Source of the DNA: Salmo trutta
Taxonomy: Eukaryota > Chordata > Actinopteri > Salmoniformes > Salmonidae
Length of the DNA: 64,000 bases
Direction of reading: 5' to 3'
Assembly (NCBI RefSeq): GCF_901001165.1
Contig: NC_042963.1
Location: 41,625,304-41,689,303 of the forward strand
Below, piece by piece: positions 51,460 to 62,693 of this stretch (the stretch's first letter is position 1; every line of letters starts with the position of its first letter). The notes under the pieces were generated by a model. That model made no database searches, was not told the origin of the DNA, and saw only the letters and a program-made list of their open reading frames with translations. The translations under genes were made by a program, and so were the position numbers.

Positions 51460-54306
51460 ATGAACACAATGACAAAGTTGGATGATAAATCAGCAGAACT
51501 TATTGAAGTCGCTGACCAAATGAATGATGAGAGAACTCAGGTGATGAGGATGGAAATATTGATTTCTAAGCAAGCAGAGGAAATCTCATCACTGAATCTC
51601 TCGCTCCGTACTGAAGACCTCTATCTGCAAACCAGGACAGATAAGTTTGAGACCGAAAGGAGCAGGTGTGACACACACGTGTCCAAAATCGGTACTCTAA
51701 GCGCTCAAGTGGACTCTGCAATGCAGCAGAATTCCACCCTTAGGTACCATCTGGAGGAAATCCAGAATGGTCACGCTCTACAGCGCGACTACCCATCCAA
51801 GCAACCGGAGCCCTGTACTCACAGGAGTGAAGATAATAGGGTTCAGACCTTGCCTCCATCATGTGTCCCTCAGTCTTCTCCTCTTGGCCCTTCGGCACTG
51901 AGTAATATGGCGCCTCTTGGCCAACAACAGCAAGGCTTGGCTCCTTCTCTTGGCCTTTCGGCCCCAATCTCTCCACAGGATGAAGCAAACCCTCTCCGAC
52001 AGCTTGGTGCGGAATACCTTGACAAACTCGTCAAGAATTTCCCCCACTTTAACCCCGTTCCAGGTCAGCCAAACGATACTGAGACGTTCCTAGCTGACAT
52101 AGAGGACGCGTTGGATGGCTACCTGAACGCTACGGGTTCTTACAGGGTTTACCTGTTGAAGTGAATGTCGAATAGACACGTGACGAGGTTCATTCGTCTA
52201 CAACAGCAACACGTGCTACATGACTACGCTAAACTTGCCACAGCTTTGAAATTAGAATTCAGTGGTTCTGCGATTCACAAACACGATAGCTCACTGGCTA
52301 ACACCGTCAAACAAGCTCGGAACGAACACCCACAAGCTTACTATCATAGGCTTCGTTCAGCTTACTTTGGCCTACTCACAGAAACAGGAATGGAAGAACT
52401 GTTACCATTCAAACAAATGTTTCTGTCGAACATGTATCCCACCTTCATTAGCTACTTGGGCCCTGCCGCCCACGTTGGCATGCCTATCTTACAACTCAGA
52501 GAGCTTGCAAGCACAGCTTTTGAGGCATCAAAAGTTCACAACACTAAGAGCCCTGACCACTCGGTTTTGAAGTTTGACCAGGAGCACTCACTCCAGTTAG
52601 AGGGTGCATTATCAGGTATTGGAGCGTCGAGAGATGACGCACAACGACAGTTTCTACCACGAAACCATGGTTCCAATAACCTCCGCGGTCGAAAGAACTG
52701 TAAAGTATGTCGCCATCAACATGACTACCGCTACAATCGACCTGTTCGCTACGTTCCTGCACCCAACCCACAAAAAGTGTCAGAGCACAAGGAAAACAAA
52801 GGGTTGAAGGACGATCAAAACGTAGACCAATGTTCTCCAGAAGTCCCACTACGGGAAGAACTTAAGCGAGAACAATTTGAGAAAAGGGTAAAAGATAAGT
52901 CACAAGGACTAGACGGGGAATTACCGGACACCAGGTCTGCAGGAATTAACACCCATAGCATGGACGTTAAAGTTCAAATTTCTCACGCTCTCATTCAAGA
53001 CCCTATCCAGGGCCCGCTTCATCAAGAAACAAGCCCCCAGGCTTTGTCTATAGACTCTGATGCAAAAGTTGCGAAGATAAAGGTCAAACGCTTTGTTAAA
53101 GCCAAGCCCACTCCAAATCGGAAAAGTCAATCTGCTTCCATCTTGAACAGAAATGGCACATCACGTCGTTGCGAACGACCACTCCACTTTGTGGGGAATA
53201 TGTCCACTAACCACGAATCTAAACGGCCATACCTGGAAACAGTCCTGGAGGACTGCTTAGCTTGTCATGCGCTAATTGATTCGGGTGCAACAATATCACT
53301 CATCTCTCAAACATTGTTTGTTGATCTCAAAAGGGCTTTGAAGCCAACTAAACGTTGGTTAAAAGTGGAATGATGCGACACTAAACTTCGAGGGGTCACT
53401 CAGACTACCTCGCCTCTCACATTGAGAGTCATGCTGAAACTACACTTCCAGGACGTATCGCTCATTCACCCGGTGTATGTTACCAGCCTCGAAACTGTAC
53501 CCCTGCTACTTGGAGCAGACTTGATGGATCGGTTACTCCCATTGATGGATTGGAAAACCAACCAGGTATGGTCACAGACCACAGTGCCTTCTCCACTGAC
53601 CACACTGTCTTCCCCTAACGCTAGCTGCAACGCAGTCCTTCACGAGGGGTATCTGTCGAAAGCACCCCTTGGGAAAATGACGTTTAGAAACCTCTTGGTA
53701 CAGAATCCGATCCACGGAGATACGATATCTCGACTCATTCCATCAGCCAACCTGATTGACCATTCTTTTCATGATTTCGAGCGAGCTGTCTCTGTGAATA
53801 AGCAACTCCCCTCCTCCTTGCAGTCGTGCAATACGATAGTTGAGATGAACTTCTCTTGCCCATCAGACACTTCCGCAAGCACTGCGGCCGTCTCAACAAG
53901 AAAAACATTGATGTGCAGAGTATACTCTGTTTCCGATGATACACCTTCCGCTTTGTTGGGGACTGTCACCCCTTACAATGACACTAATGGCGTCAGTCCA
54001 GCAACTGACCCGATGACTCCCACTGGTGAAACACTTTGCGATATCACAGACCGATATCCTCGTCTCAGTTCGCAGGTACTGAAGAGGTTGCCACACGCGG
54101 ACGCGGTGGTGACTGACATGCCTCGACAGCCACTGAGCATTTTGAAGCACAAACACCAGGAGATTTGGTTGAAAGGTTACAGCCATTCTCATAACAACGC
54201 GGCCGCTGACAACTCGTACATAGGGTTCGACCTTTTCATTTGCGCATCGGACACCAACACCACCCACTGGTGGGGGGGGGTCCCGAGACACAAAGGGGGG
54301 GAATAG
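51460..54306 (+). pseudogene. Gag capsid and retropepsin, one frame with two UGA stops
   Basis: Three open stretches share one frame, separated by TGA at 52162-52164 and 53371-53373. The first continues the coiled coil (EISSLNLSLRTEDLYLQT), then a Pro-rich linker and LGAEYLDKLVKNFPHF. The second holds a capsid-like region whose VKQARNEHPQAYYHRLRSAY (52306 on) fits the retroviral major homology region pattern Q-E-Y-R. It also has CKVCRHQH, an incomplete zinc-knuckle-like site, and the protease active site LIDSGATISLI (53278 on). The third holds the protease C-terminal motif VPLLLGADLMDRL (53497 on), then unrecognised sequence. Both stops could arise from CGA-to-TGA decay. RT would normally follow but is absent. 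Confidence 0.8.
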
Positions 54307-55690
54307 TAGCCCAGACCCATGATGAGCCTCATCGAGGCCAGTGGGGGGGTCAAGACTACGAACAACACCGTACGAGGCCGCCAGAGCATAAATCAAATCT
54401 AGTTGTAAACTCCCCTATGAGAACAGTGAGGAGCAGACAGGCCCCTAGATGGGGATTATCTTAGAAGACATCTAAGATAGTACTGAGGTTTACCACACTG
54501 GTCGTAAAGGAAGTCCAGTGGACTTGTCCCGCTCCAAAACAAATGGCAACAATAATCATTCTTTGCCATATGTAGGTTCAACTACAATGCAACTAGTAAA
54601 ATGCTCCAATCATGTGTTCCGGTAGATAATATTTCAGAATAAATCGGTAGGATAACTGGTCCCCTTGAGTACCAGTACCAATACTAGCAACAGTCAGTCC
54701 AGCTACAATCAGTAAGAATGTTAGAGACCTAACCAATCAAATTACCATTGACAACAGCGACATAGGAGTCACTCAGAGTGCAACACGTGGAGGGGAATCT
54801 CCAGTGCACTCTTCCAATGGTTAACACACATGTCACTAATAAATAGGACCCTCCATTCAGGAGGAAAATTATTAGGAGTCATGAACCATGATCACACCAC
54901 GTATGACTGGTCCAATACTTAAAGAGTACTTCCGTCGTGAGGTTAGCTCCTCCGTGGATAACATAGCTATGAAATAGACTTCATACCTATCGCCACTACA
55001 ATAGTGGAAGACAGTGACTAGTAGTAAAACCACTACAGACTCCCTTGACACCGATTCTGACTGACCTCCATGCATTGACCTGAAAATTACCTGACTACGT
55101 CAGACTCATTCTGAACAAGTTGTAATCTGCCCGGATACTTGGTTTTCTTCCCTTGACATGCGCACTTGTGTAAGCATAAGCGCACATGCACAACGGAACA
55201 TCCAATTAGGATTTATGCTAGGACCACTTAAGGGCCCAAGCAATATACCAGCCTTAGTAAAGTTGAACATTTACTTCTAGGCCTTTGACTCTACAGCACT
55301 CACCAGTTTTCTTCCCAGAAGTCCATATGTCATCACTGTAGACTGCCCAAAACTAGTGCACTACAGCTGTAGACTTATCATATAGTTATCAACTTAGGAT
55401 AGCGCCTAAGCAACACACCAAGTAGGAAAACCCCTAGATATGGCATTAGAGACAATGCCATGATAATCATTTTGCCAGAACATTGTTTTGTTTATGCTTT
55501 CATTCCTTTTCGGTTCAGTTCCTTTGACACTTAGGAAGTGATAGAGCCATAAACAAAGTCCCCATACAACCATCACTTAGTGCCACAACGCCGCTCATTG
55601 GGGAATGAATGTAATTATATATATTTCATGAGTGTGTGTGTGTTGTTAACATCTGCCTAAGTTACTGCCCAGATTTTCCAGTCTGGACGA
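54307..55690. other. Non-coding 3' region of the LTR element; no pol seen
   Basis: About 1.4 kb without an ORF above roughly 67 codons and with frequent stops on the plus strand. I looked for the YXDD box, the integrase HHCC and D,D35,E patterns, and an envelope, and saw none. Short G runs at its start (54272-54300) resemble polypurine stretches. Confidence 0.75.
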
Positions 55691-56000
55691 CGGGTCCGGA
55701 ACGGCGACCCCAAATCCGGACACCCACGGCCTATCCTTGTGGCGGCATGCCCGCTGTCAGAGAGCCTACCAAGGTAAACCACCAGAGGGGGGGACCGCAA
55801 CGGCAATCACCAACCAGGACATCCCCTGGCCCTTCCTGGGGTACTTTGCAGCTTCCAGGGAACCTACCAAGGTACACCACTAGAGGAGACCACAACGGCG
55901 ATCACCAACCGGACATCAACTGCCCATCCTTGTGGTGGACTGCTCCGCTTCCAGAGAGCCTACCAAGTTCAACCACCAGAGGGGACTGCAACGATGATCG
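55690..56000 (+). repeat. Three diverged 97-bp repeats carrying polypurine-like motifs
   Basis: GCCTACCAAG recurs at about 55764, 55862 and 55958, each followed by AACCACCAGAGGGG or a close variant, then RACNGCRAYGG and ACCAACNGGACATC. The real polypurine tract at 56069-56081 has the same lead, AAACCACCAGGGGGGG. Confidence 0.85.
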
Positions 56001-56068
56001 ACCAACGGGACATCACGTGGTCATGATTTTATGTTGATTTGTAACTTGCAGGATAAACAAGATCCAAA

Positions 56069-56083
56069 CCACCAGGGGGGGTA
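56069..56083 (+). other. Polypurine tract of the 11.4-kb element
   Basis: CACCAGGGGGGGTA lies directly before TGTCATG of the 3' LTR, where plus-strand DNA synthesis is expected to start. Confidence 0.8.
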
Positions 56084-56881
56084 TGTCATGACGTTGCCCT
56101 CTTTGAGTACAGGGAGGACAGTTGACCCCCTCCCCCTTGCACCATCCCCCAACCTACCTCCCCACACCCAGGCCCTGTGTGAAGGAGTTGTAAAATTCTA
56201 GAGGAGAATCTCTTGCCACATGGCCCATAGAGAGACACAGGAAATTCTTCCAACTCACAGAATTGGGGAACCGAATGACATTTATGTTCTGGAGAAGGTA
56301 TAAAAGATTGGTGAAGAATCCAGCTACGAACTGGTCCGCTTGGTACAATTTTGTGATACTCAGAAGAGACAATATAGCCATATTACCATAAAACTGTTTA
56401 TATAATAGCCTCAGCTATGGGACTTGCATCCAAATGGTGGTATAAAATGTATTAATAAGGATAAAGCTATTTGGAATACTTTGAGATGCTATGTACTGAT
56501 GTTAATGTGATGGAGTTGTATTTCTGTACCAAACTTAACTCAGTCATTGGCACGCCCCCGAGGACACAGACATGACAAGGCGTCATGTGACAAGCCTGTT
56601 CTATGTTCACTATAAAACCCCACCCTGATTTAATTTCTTCAGACCAGGCCTCCACTCCATGACGAGTTGGCCAATAGGTTTGACCACCCAATTCCTCTAC
56701 TGAAAGTTACCTATACCACGTGGTTAAACTTTTAGACTATCGAGACCGACAGAATAAGAACAAGTCTTCGATATTAATTATTAGTCTGCAGCTAAGTAAA
56801 TTATATCATTGAACGCGAAGACCAACGAAACATCCATTCTATAACGACATTAATGAATGTCGCTTTGAAAGATCCATTCTA

Positions 56882-56926
<45 letters not shown>

Positions 56927-57554
56927 TCTCCAACAGAACGACTCTCCAACAAGGATCCCGACGACACACTGAGCGTAAATATATATTGATTACAATTGTT
57001 CCCGAATGAGTGAGCATTCATGTACAAAGGATTAGCATATCAATTGTTAATATTTATCAACTCTGTGTGCCTCCTCAGTTGCCCTTTATGACCCCTTGTT
57101 TAACAGGCCGCCATGCCTGTTTAGCCCACTAGGGCACATTACTCTACCAATTCTTTGTGACGATAATTACTGTTTGTATGCTTTCTGTGAATTACTTAGT
57201 TTAGTAAATAAATGATTTTAAGACAATTGATGTATGGATGACTTTAGTAAAGGCTGGGTTCGTGCAGATACAACAATTTACGACGTTTGGAATGAGACTG
57301 GACGCGAGGTAAAATAGACCATTTAAACCAGAAGATAATCGGCCTATACTATAATATAATATAATATATAATGTAATAATATAGGAAAGTTATATTAGGA
57401 AAATTATAACTTTGTAATCTGAATATTTTCCTTGGTGCCCCGATCTCCTAGTTAATTACAATTAAACGATTAATCAGTTTAATCGCGTGATAATAATTAC
57501 AGGGAGTTAATTGATAAACATGTCTTCAGTTTAATGGTACCCCAAAGACACGAA
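56084..57554 (+). repeat. 3' LTR of the 11.4-kb element
   Basis: About 1471 bp, colinear with the 5' LTR, with TATAAA at 56611-56616, a (GA)n tract near 56885-56924 and AATAAA at 57207-57212. Its last bases read CACGAA rather than CATGACA, so the tip is slightly decayed. AGTAG follows. Confidence 0.95.
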
Positions 57555-58115
57555 AGTAGCCACCCTTTGCCTTGATGGCAGCTTTGTACACTCTTGGCAT
57601 TCCCTCAACCAGCTTCATGAGGAATGCTTTTCCGACAGTCTTGAAGGATTTCCCACATATGCTGAGCACTTGTTGCCTACTTTTCCTTCCGGTCCAACTC
57701 ATCCCAAACCATCTCAACTGGATTGAGGTCGGGTAATTGTGGAGGCCAGGTCATCTGATGTAGCAGTCCATCACTCTCCTTCATAAAATATCCCTTACAC
57801 AGCCTGGAGGTGTGTTGGGTCATTGTTCTGTTGAAAAACAAATGATAGTCCCACTAAGCGCAAACCAGATGGGATGGTGTATCGCTGCAGAGTGCTGTGG
57901 AAGCCATGCTGGTTAAGTGTGCCTTGAATTCTAAATAAATCACTGACAGTATAACCAGCAAAGCACCACCACACCATCACACCTCCTCCCCCATGCTTCA
58001 CGGTGGGAACCACACATGCACAGATCATCCATTCACCTTCTCTGCGTCTCACAAAGACACGAGATTGGAACCAAAAATCTACAATTTGGACTCATCAGAC
58101 CAAAGGACAGATTTC
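57555..58115 (-). mobile_element. Tc1-like transposon, middle part
   Basis: Resumes the element of 45948-46135 after the LTR element (AGTAGCCACCCTTTGCC) and carries the C-terminal half of transposase on the minus strand. Interrupted at 58115 by LINE A copy 2. Confidence 0.92.
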
Positions 58116-58280
58116 TGTCTGAAACTTGTTTACGTGCTGCTGTGCGTTTTGTTGCCAACCTTACTTTGCTACCTGACAACTTTACGTTTTTTACTTTTTA
58201 ATTACCATTTATATTTTTAGTTTTTCCCTCACTCAACTTTTTTTCATTCAACTTTTTCACACCGGACATTTTATCTGGAC

Positions 58281-59276
58281 ATGGTTCGTCAGGACTTCCA
58301 ACAGCTGAAGCTAAGTAGTAACATTAACGTGATGCCTTCTAATTGCAGTCGCTGTACTCATAATATACAGGAGAACGATCGCCTTACGGCGAGGATAGCT
58401 GTGCTGCAAGCCCAGCTTCAGACGCAATCGTTAGGCAAGGGTAATTTCAGTGTAGGAAAAGATGAAACAGCGTCTGTGCCACCAGTAAGTACAGATAGTA
58501 ACGTTAGTATAAATCCCCTCGCACGGTCCCCGCAGCTGGACAACTTTCTCTTGGCTTCTGGAGGGAAATGCTGTAGGAATGCTCAACCGGTGTCGCTCAT
58601 TCAGCCGACAGAAACTTTCAACCGGTTCTTCCCATTAAGCAGCGAGTTGGAGTCAGAGGCCGAGCCTTCTCTGGTCTCTTCTCCTCCCATTACGGGGTCT
58701 GAGACGCCGAAGCTTCCCACCGTTAGCTCTGACAAATTGAAAACCCTAGTCATTGGCGACTCCATTACCAGCAGTATTAGACTTAAAACGAATCATCCAG
58801 CGATCATACACTGTTTACCAGGGGGCAGGGCTACCGGCGTTAAGGCTAATCTGAAGATGGTGCTGGCTAAAGCTAAAACTGGCGAGTGTAGAGAGTATAG
58901 AGATATTGTTATCCACGTCGGCACCAACGATGTTAGGATGAAACAGTCAGAGGTCACCAAGCGCAACATAGCTTCAGCGTGTAAATCAGCTAGAAAGATG
59001 TGTCGGTATCGAGTAATTGTCTCTGGCCCCCTCCCAGTTAGAGGGAGTGATGAGCTCTACAGCAGAGTCTCACAAATCAATCGCTGGTTGAAAACTGTTT
59101 TCTGCCGCTCCCAAAAGATAGAGTTTGTAGATAATTGGCCCTCTTTCTGGGACTCACCCACAAGCAGGACCAAGCCTGGCCTGTTGAGGAGTGACGGACT
59201 CCATCCTAGCTGGAGGAGTGCTCTCATCTTATCTACGAACATAGACAGGGCTCTAACTCCCCTAGCTCCACAATGA
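58281..59276 (+). CDS. LINE A copy 2 ORF1: SGNH/GDSL esterase-like protein, intact
   Basis: 331 residues, exactly as in copy 1 (22857-23852), from MVRQDFQQLK to the TAG just before GGTGCAGG. The SGNH motifs are kept: VIGDSITSSI, VGTNDVRMKQ and RSDGLHPSW. The N-terminal CSRCTHNIQEND and coiled coil are also kept. A change near the end (WRSALILSTNIDRA versus WKGGSHLIYEHRQG) is a local frame difference between copies, and this copy's reading with NIDRAL is likely the ancestral one. ORF1 stayed open although ORF2 is broken, which may only reflect chance and length. Confidence 0.9.
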   Translation: MVRQDFQQLKLSSNINVMPSNCSRCTHNIQENDRLTARIAVLQAQLQTQSLGKGNFSVGKDETASVPPVSTDSNVSINPLARSPQLDNFLLASGGKCCRNAQPVSLIQPTETFNRFFPLSSELESEAEPSLVSSPPITGSETPKLPTVSSDKLKTLVIGDSITSSIRLKTNHPAIIHCLPGGRATGVKANLKMVLAKAKTGECREYRDIVIHVGTNDVRMKQSEVTKRNIASACKSARKMCRYRVIVSGPLPVRGSDELYSRVSQINRWLKTVFCRSQKIEFVDNWPSFWDSPTSRTKPGLLRSDGLHPSWRSALILSTNIDRALTPLAPQ

Positions 59277-59469
59277 AATAGGGTGCAGGCCAGGCAGCAG
59301 GCTGTTAGCCAGCCTGCCAGCTTAGTGGAGTCTGCCACTAGCACAGTCAGTGTAGTCAGCTCAGCTATCCCCATTGAGACCGTGTCTGTGCCTCGACCTA
59401 GGTTGGGCAAAACTAAACATGGCAGTGTCGCTTTAGCAATCTCACTAGAATAAAGACCTCCATTCCTGC

Positions 59470-62098
59470 CATTATTGAAAGAGATCGTGATTCCTCACAT
59501 CTCAAAATAGGGCTACTTAATGTTAGATCCCTCACTTCAAAGGCAGTTATAGTCAATGAACTAATCACTGATCATAATCTTGATGTGATTGGCCTGACTG
59601 AAACATGGCTTAAGCCTGATGAATTTACTGTGTTAAATGAGGCCTCACCTCCTGGTTACACTAGTGACCATATCCCCCGTGCATCCCGCAAAGGCGGAGG
59701 TGTTGCTAACATTTACGATAGCATATTTCAATTTACAAAAAAACAACAACGACGTTTTCGTCTTTTGAGCTTCTAGTCATGAAATCTAGCAGCATACTCA
59801 AACACTTTTTATAGCTACTGTTTACAGGCCTCCCGGGCCATATACATCGTTTCTCACTGAGTTCCCTGAATTCCTATCGGACATTGTAGTCACAGAAGAT
59901 AATATTCTAATTTTTGGTGACTTTAATATTCACATGGAAAAGTCCACAGACCCACTCCAAAAGGCTTTCGGAGCCATCATCGACTCAGTGGGTTTTGTCC
60001 AACATGTCTCTGGACCTACTCACTGCCACAGTCATACTCTGGACCTAGTTTTGTCCCATGGAATAAATGTTGTGGATCTTAATGTTTTTCCTCATAATCC
60101 TGGACTATCGGACCATCATTTTATTACGTTTGCAATCGCAACAAATAATCTCCTCAGACCCCAACAAAGGAGCATCAAAAGTCATGCTATAAATTCTCAG
60201 ACAACCCAAAGATTCCTTGATGCCCTTCCAGACTCCCTCTGCCTACCCAAGGACATCAGAGGACAAAAATCAATTAACCACCTAACTGAGGAACTCAATT
60301 TAACTTTGTGCAATACCCTAGATGCAGTTGCACCACTAAAAACTAAAAACATTTGTCATAAGAAACTAGCTCCCTGGTATACAAAAAATACACGAGCTCT
60401 GAAGCAAGCTTCCAGAAAATTGGAACGGAGATGGCGCCACACCAAACTGGAAGTCTTCCGACTAGCTTGGAAAGACAGTACCGTGCAGTATCGAAGAGCC
60501 CTCACTGCTGCTCGATCATCCTATTTTTCCAACTTAACTGAGGAAAATAAGAACAATCCAAAATTTATTTTTGATACTGTTGAAAAGCTAACTAAAAAGC
60601 AGCATTCCCCAAGAGAGGATGGCTTTCACTTTAGCAGTAATAAATTCATGAACTTCTTTGAGGAAAAGATCATGATCATTAGAAAGCAAATTACGGACTC
60701 CTCTTTAAATCTGTGTATTCCTCCAAAGCTCCGTTGTCCTGAGTCTGCACAACTCTGCCAGGACCTAGGATCAATGGAGACACTAAAGTGTTTTAATACT
60801 ATATCTCTTGACACAATGATGAAATAAATCATGGTCTCTAAACCTTCAAGTTGCGTACTGGACCCTATTCCAACTAAACTACTGAAAGAGCTGCTTCCTG
60901 TGCTTGGCCCTTCTATGTTGAACATAATAAACAGCTCTCTATCCAACGGATGTTTACCAAACTCACTAAAAGTGGCAGTAATAAAGCCTCTCTTGAAAAA
61001 GCCAAATCTTGACCCAGAAAATATAAAAAACTATAGGCCTATATCGAATCTTCCATTCCTCTCAAAAAAAATTTAAAAAGCTGTTGCGCAGCAACTCACT
61101 GCCTTCCTGAAGACAAACAATGTATACGAAACACTTCAGTCTGGTTTGGTAGCACTGAGACTGCACTTGTGAAGGTGGTAAATTACCTTTTAATGGTGTC
61201 AGACCGAGGCTCTGCATCTGTCCTCGTGCTCCCTGATCTTAGTGCTGCTTTTGATACCATCGATCACCACATTCTTTTGGAGAGATTGGAAACCCAAATT
61301 GGTCTACACGGACAAGTTCTGGCCTGGTTTAGATCTTATCTGTCGGAAAGATATCAGTTTGTCTCTGTGAATGGTTTGTCCTCTGACAAATCAACTGTAA
61401 ATTTCGGTGTTCCTCAAGGTTCTGTTTTAGGACCACTATTGTTTTCACTATATATTTTACCTCTTGGGGATGTCATTCGAAAACATAATGTTAAATTTCA
61501 CTGCTATGCGGATGACACACAGCTGTACATTTCAATGAAACATGGTGAAGCTCCAAAATTGCCCTCGCTAGAAGCCTGTGTTTCAGACATAAGGAAGTGG
61601 ATGGCTGCAAACGTTCTACTTTTAAACTCTGACAAAACAGAGATGCATGTTCTAGGTCCCAAGAAACAAAGATATCTTCTGTTGAATCTGACAATTAATC
61701 TTGATGGTTGTACAGTTGTCTCAAATAAAACTGTGAAGGACCTCAGCATTACTCTGGACCCTGATCTCTCTTTTGAAGAACATATCAAGACTGTTTCAAC
61801 GACAGCTTTTTCCATCTACGTAACATTGCAAAAATCAGAAACTTTCTGTCCAAAAATGATGCAGAAAAATTTATCCATGCTTTTGTTACTTCTAGGTTGG
61901 ACAGCAAGGGCTGATTTCAAGGTTTTACTGCTAACTTACAAAGCATTACATGGGCTTGCTCCTACCTATCTTTCCGATTTGGTCCTGCCATACATACCTA
62001 CACGTACGCTACGGTCACATTATTATTTGACCATGCTGGTCATTTATGAACATTTGAACATCTTGGCCATGTTCTGTTATAATCTCCACCCGGCATAG
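59470..62098 (+). pseudogene. LINE A copy 2 ORF2, broken
   Basis: Pieces of the endonuclease-RT protein: 59585-59776 (IGLTETWLKPDEF), 59934-60827 (endonuclease C-terminal SDHHFITF and linker), 60831-61076 (RT start, KNYRPISNLPFLSK) and 61169-62098 (LSAAFDTIDHH, GVPQGSVLGPLLFSLY, CYADDTQLYI). Shifts near 59770 and 61075, a stop near 60825, loss of the FRPHH segment near 61148 and the two 3' deletions separate them. No active protein expected. Confidence 0.92.
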
Positions 62099-62302
62099 CC
62101 AGAAGAGGACTGGCCACCCCTCATAGCCTGGTTCCTCTCTAGGTTTCTTCCTAGGTTTTGTCCTTTCTAGGGAGTTTTTCCTAGCCACCGTGCTTCTACA
62201 CGAGAATTGCTTGCTGTTTGGGGTTTTAGGCTGGGTTTCTGTACAGCACTTTGAGATATCAGCTGATGTAAGAACGGCTATATAAATAAATTTGATTTGA
62301 TT

Positions 62303-62693
62303 TCCACTGGTCTAATGTCCACTGCTTGTGTTTCTTGGCTCAAGCAAGTCTCTTCTTATTATAGGTGTCCTTTAGTAGTGGTTTCTTTAACCTCCCTAGT
62401 AATTCGACCATGAAGGCCTGATTCACGAGTCTCTGAACAGTTGATGTTGAAGTCTGAAGCAGTTATTTGGGATACAATTTCTGAGGGTGGTAACTCTAAT
62501 GAACTTATCCTCTGCAACAGAGGTAACTCTGGGTCTTCGTTTCCTGTGGCGGTCCTCATGAGAGCCAGTTTCATCATAGCGCTTGATGATTTTTGCGACT
62601 GCACTTGAAGAAATGTTCAAAGTTCATTACGAAGAAAATAAATTCCACAAATTAACTTTTAACAAAGCACACCTGCATTCTAGGTGACTCCCA
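62303..62693 (-). mobile_element. Tc1-like transposon, right part, truncated
   Basis: Continues the Tc1 element after LINE A copy 2 (CCACTGGTCTAATGTCCACT...) through the transposase start to CACACCTGCATTCTAGGTG. The right inverted repeat is missing: the L2-type LINE begins at about 62694. Confidence 0.87.

Larger units (their letters stand above)
46136..57554 (+). mobile_element. 11.4-kb LTR retroelement encoding only Gag-like protein and protease
   Basis: The LTRs are 46136-47602 and 56084-57554. Tips TGTCATG and CATGACA are inverted repeats, and AGTAG is duplicated at 46131-46135 and 57555-57559. By eye the LTRs differ at roughly 20 positions in 1.47 kb. A TGG-starting primer-site candidate follows the 5' LTR and a G-rich polypurine tract precedes the 3' LTR. 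The inside holds a 1.8-kb leader, a coiled-coil and capsid-like Gag, and a retropepsin. After 54306 there are only short frames: no reverse transcriptase, RNase H, integrase or envelope. A 1.4-kb repeat has inserted in gag. It is either a non-autonomous family that moves in trans or a copy that lost pol. Confidence 0.9.
58116..62298 (+). mobile_element. LINE A, second copy, decayed ORF2
   Basis: Same family as 22690-27985, inserted in the Tc1 element with a GATTTC duplication (58110-58115 and 62299-62304) that overlaps the GATTT tail. It differs from copy 1 by scattered substitutions, a 140-bp or so deletion near 61905 and a 0.9-kb deletion near 62018 that removes the end of ORF2 and most of the 3' UTR. 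Confidence 0.92.
57564..62640 (-). pseudogene. Tc1 transposase split by a LINE
   Basis: Minus-strand pieces in order: N-terminal helix-turn-helix part at 62359-62620 (ISSSAVAKIIKRYDETGSHE, SVAEDKFIRVTTLRN); middle at 57795-58052 (PTVKHGGGGVMVWWCFAGY, FVFQQNNDPTHLQ); C-terminal part at 57560-57790 (GMSWTGRKSRQQ, KAAIKAKGGYF). In NNDPTH the second catalytic Asp is still visible. Frames differ between the pieces, and LINE A copy 2 lies between the N-terminal and middle pieces. Confidence 0.88.

Noticed and set aside
52162..53373. UGA codons as selenocysteine
   Set aside because: No SECIS-like reason, and the protein class (Gag and retropepsin) does not use selenocysteine; decay or readthrough is simpler.
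46136..57554. Element as an endogenous retrovirus with envelope
   Set aside because: No envelope-like ORF with signal peptide and membrane anchor was found, and pol is absent, so I call it an LTR retroelement only.
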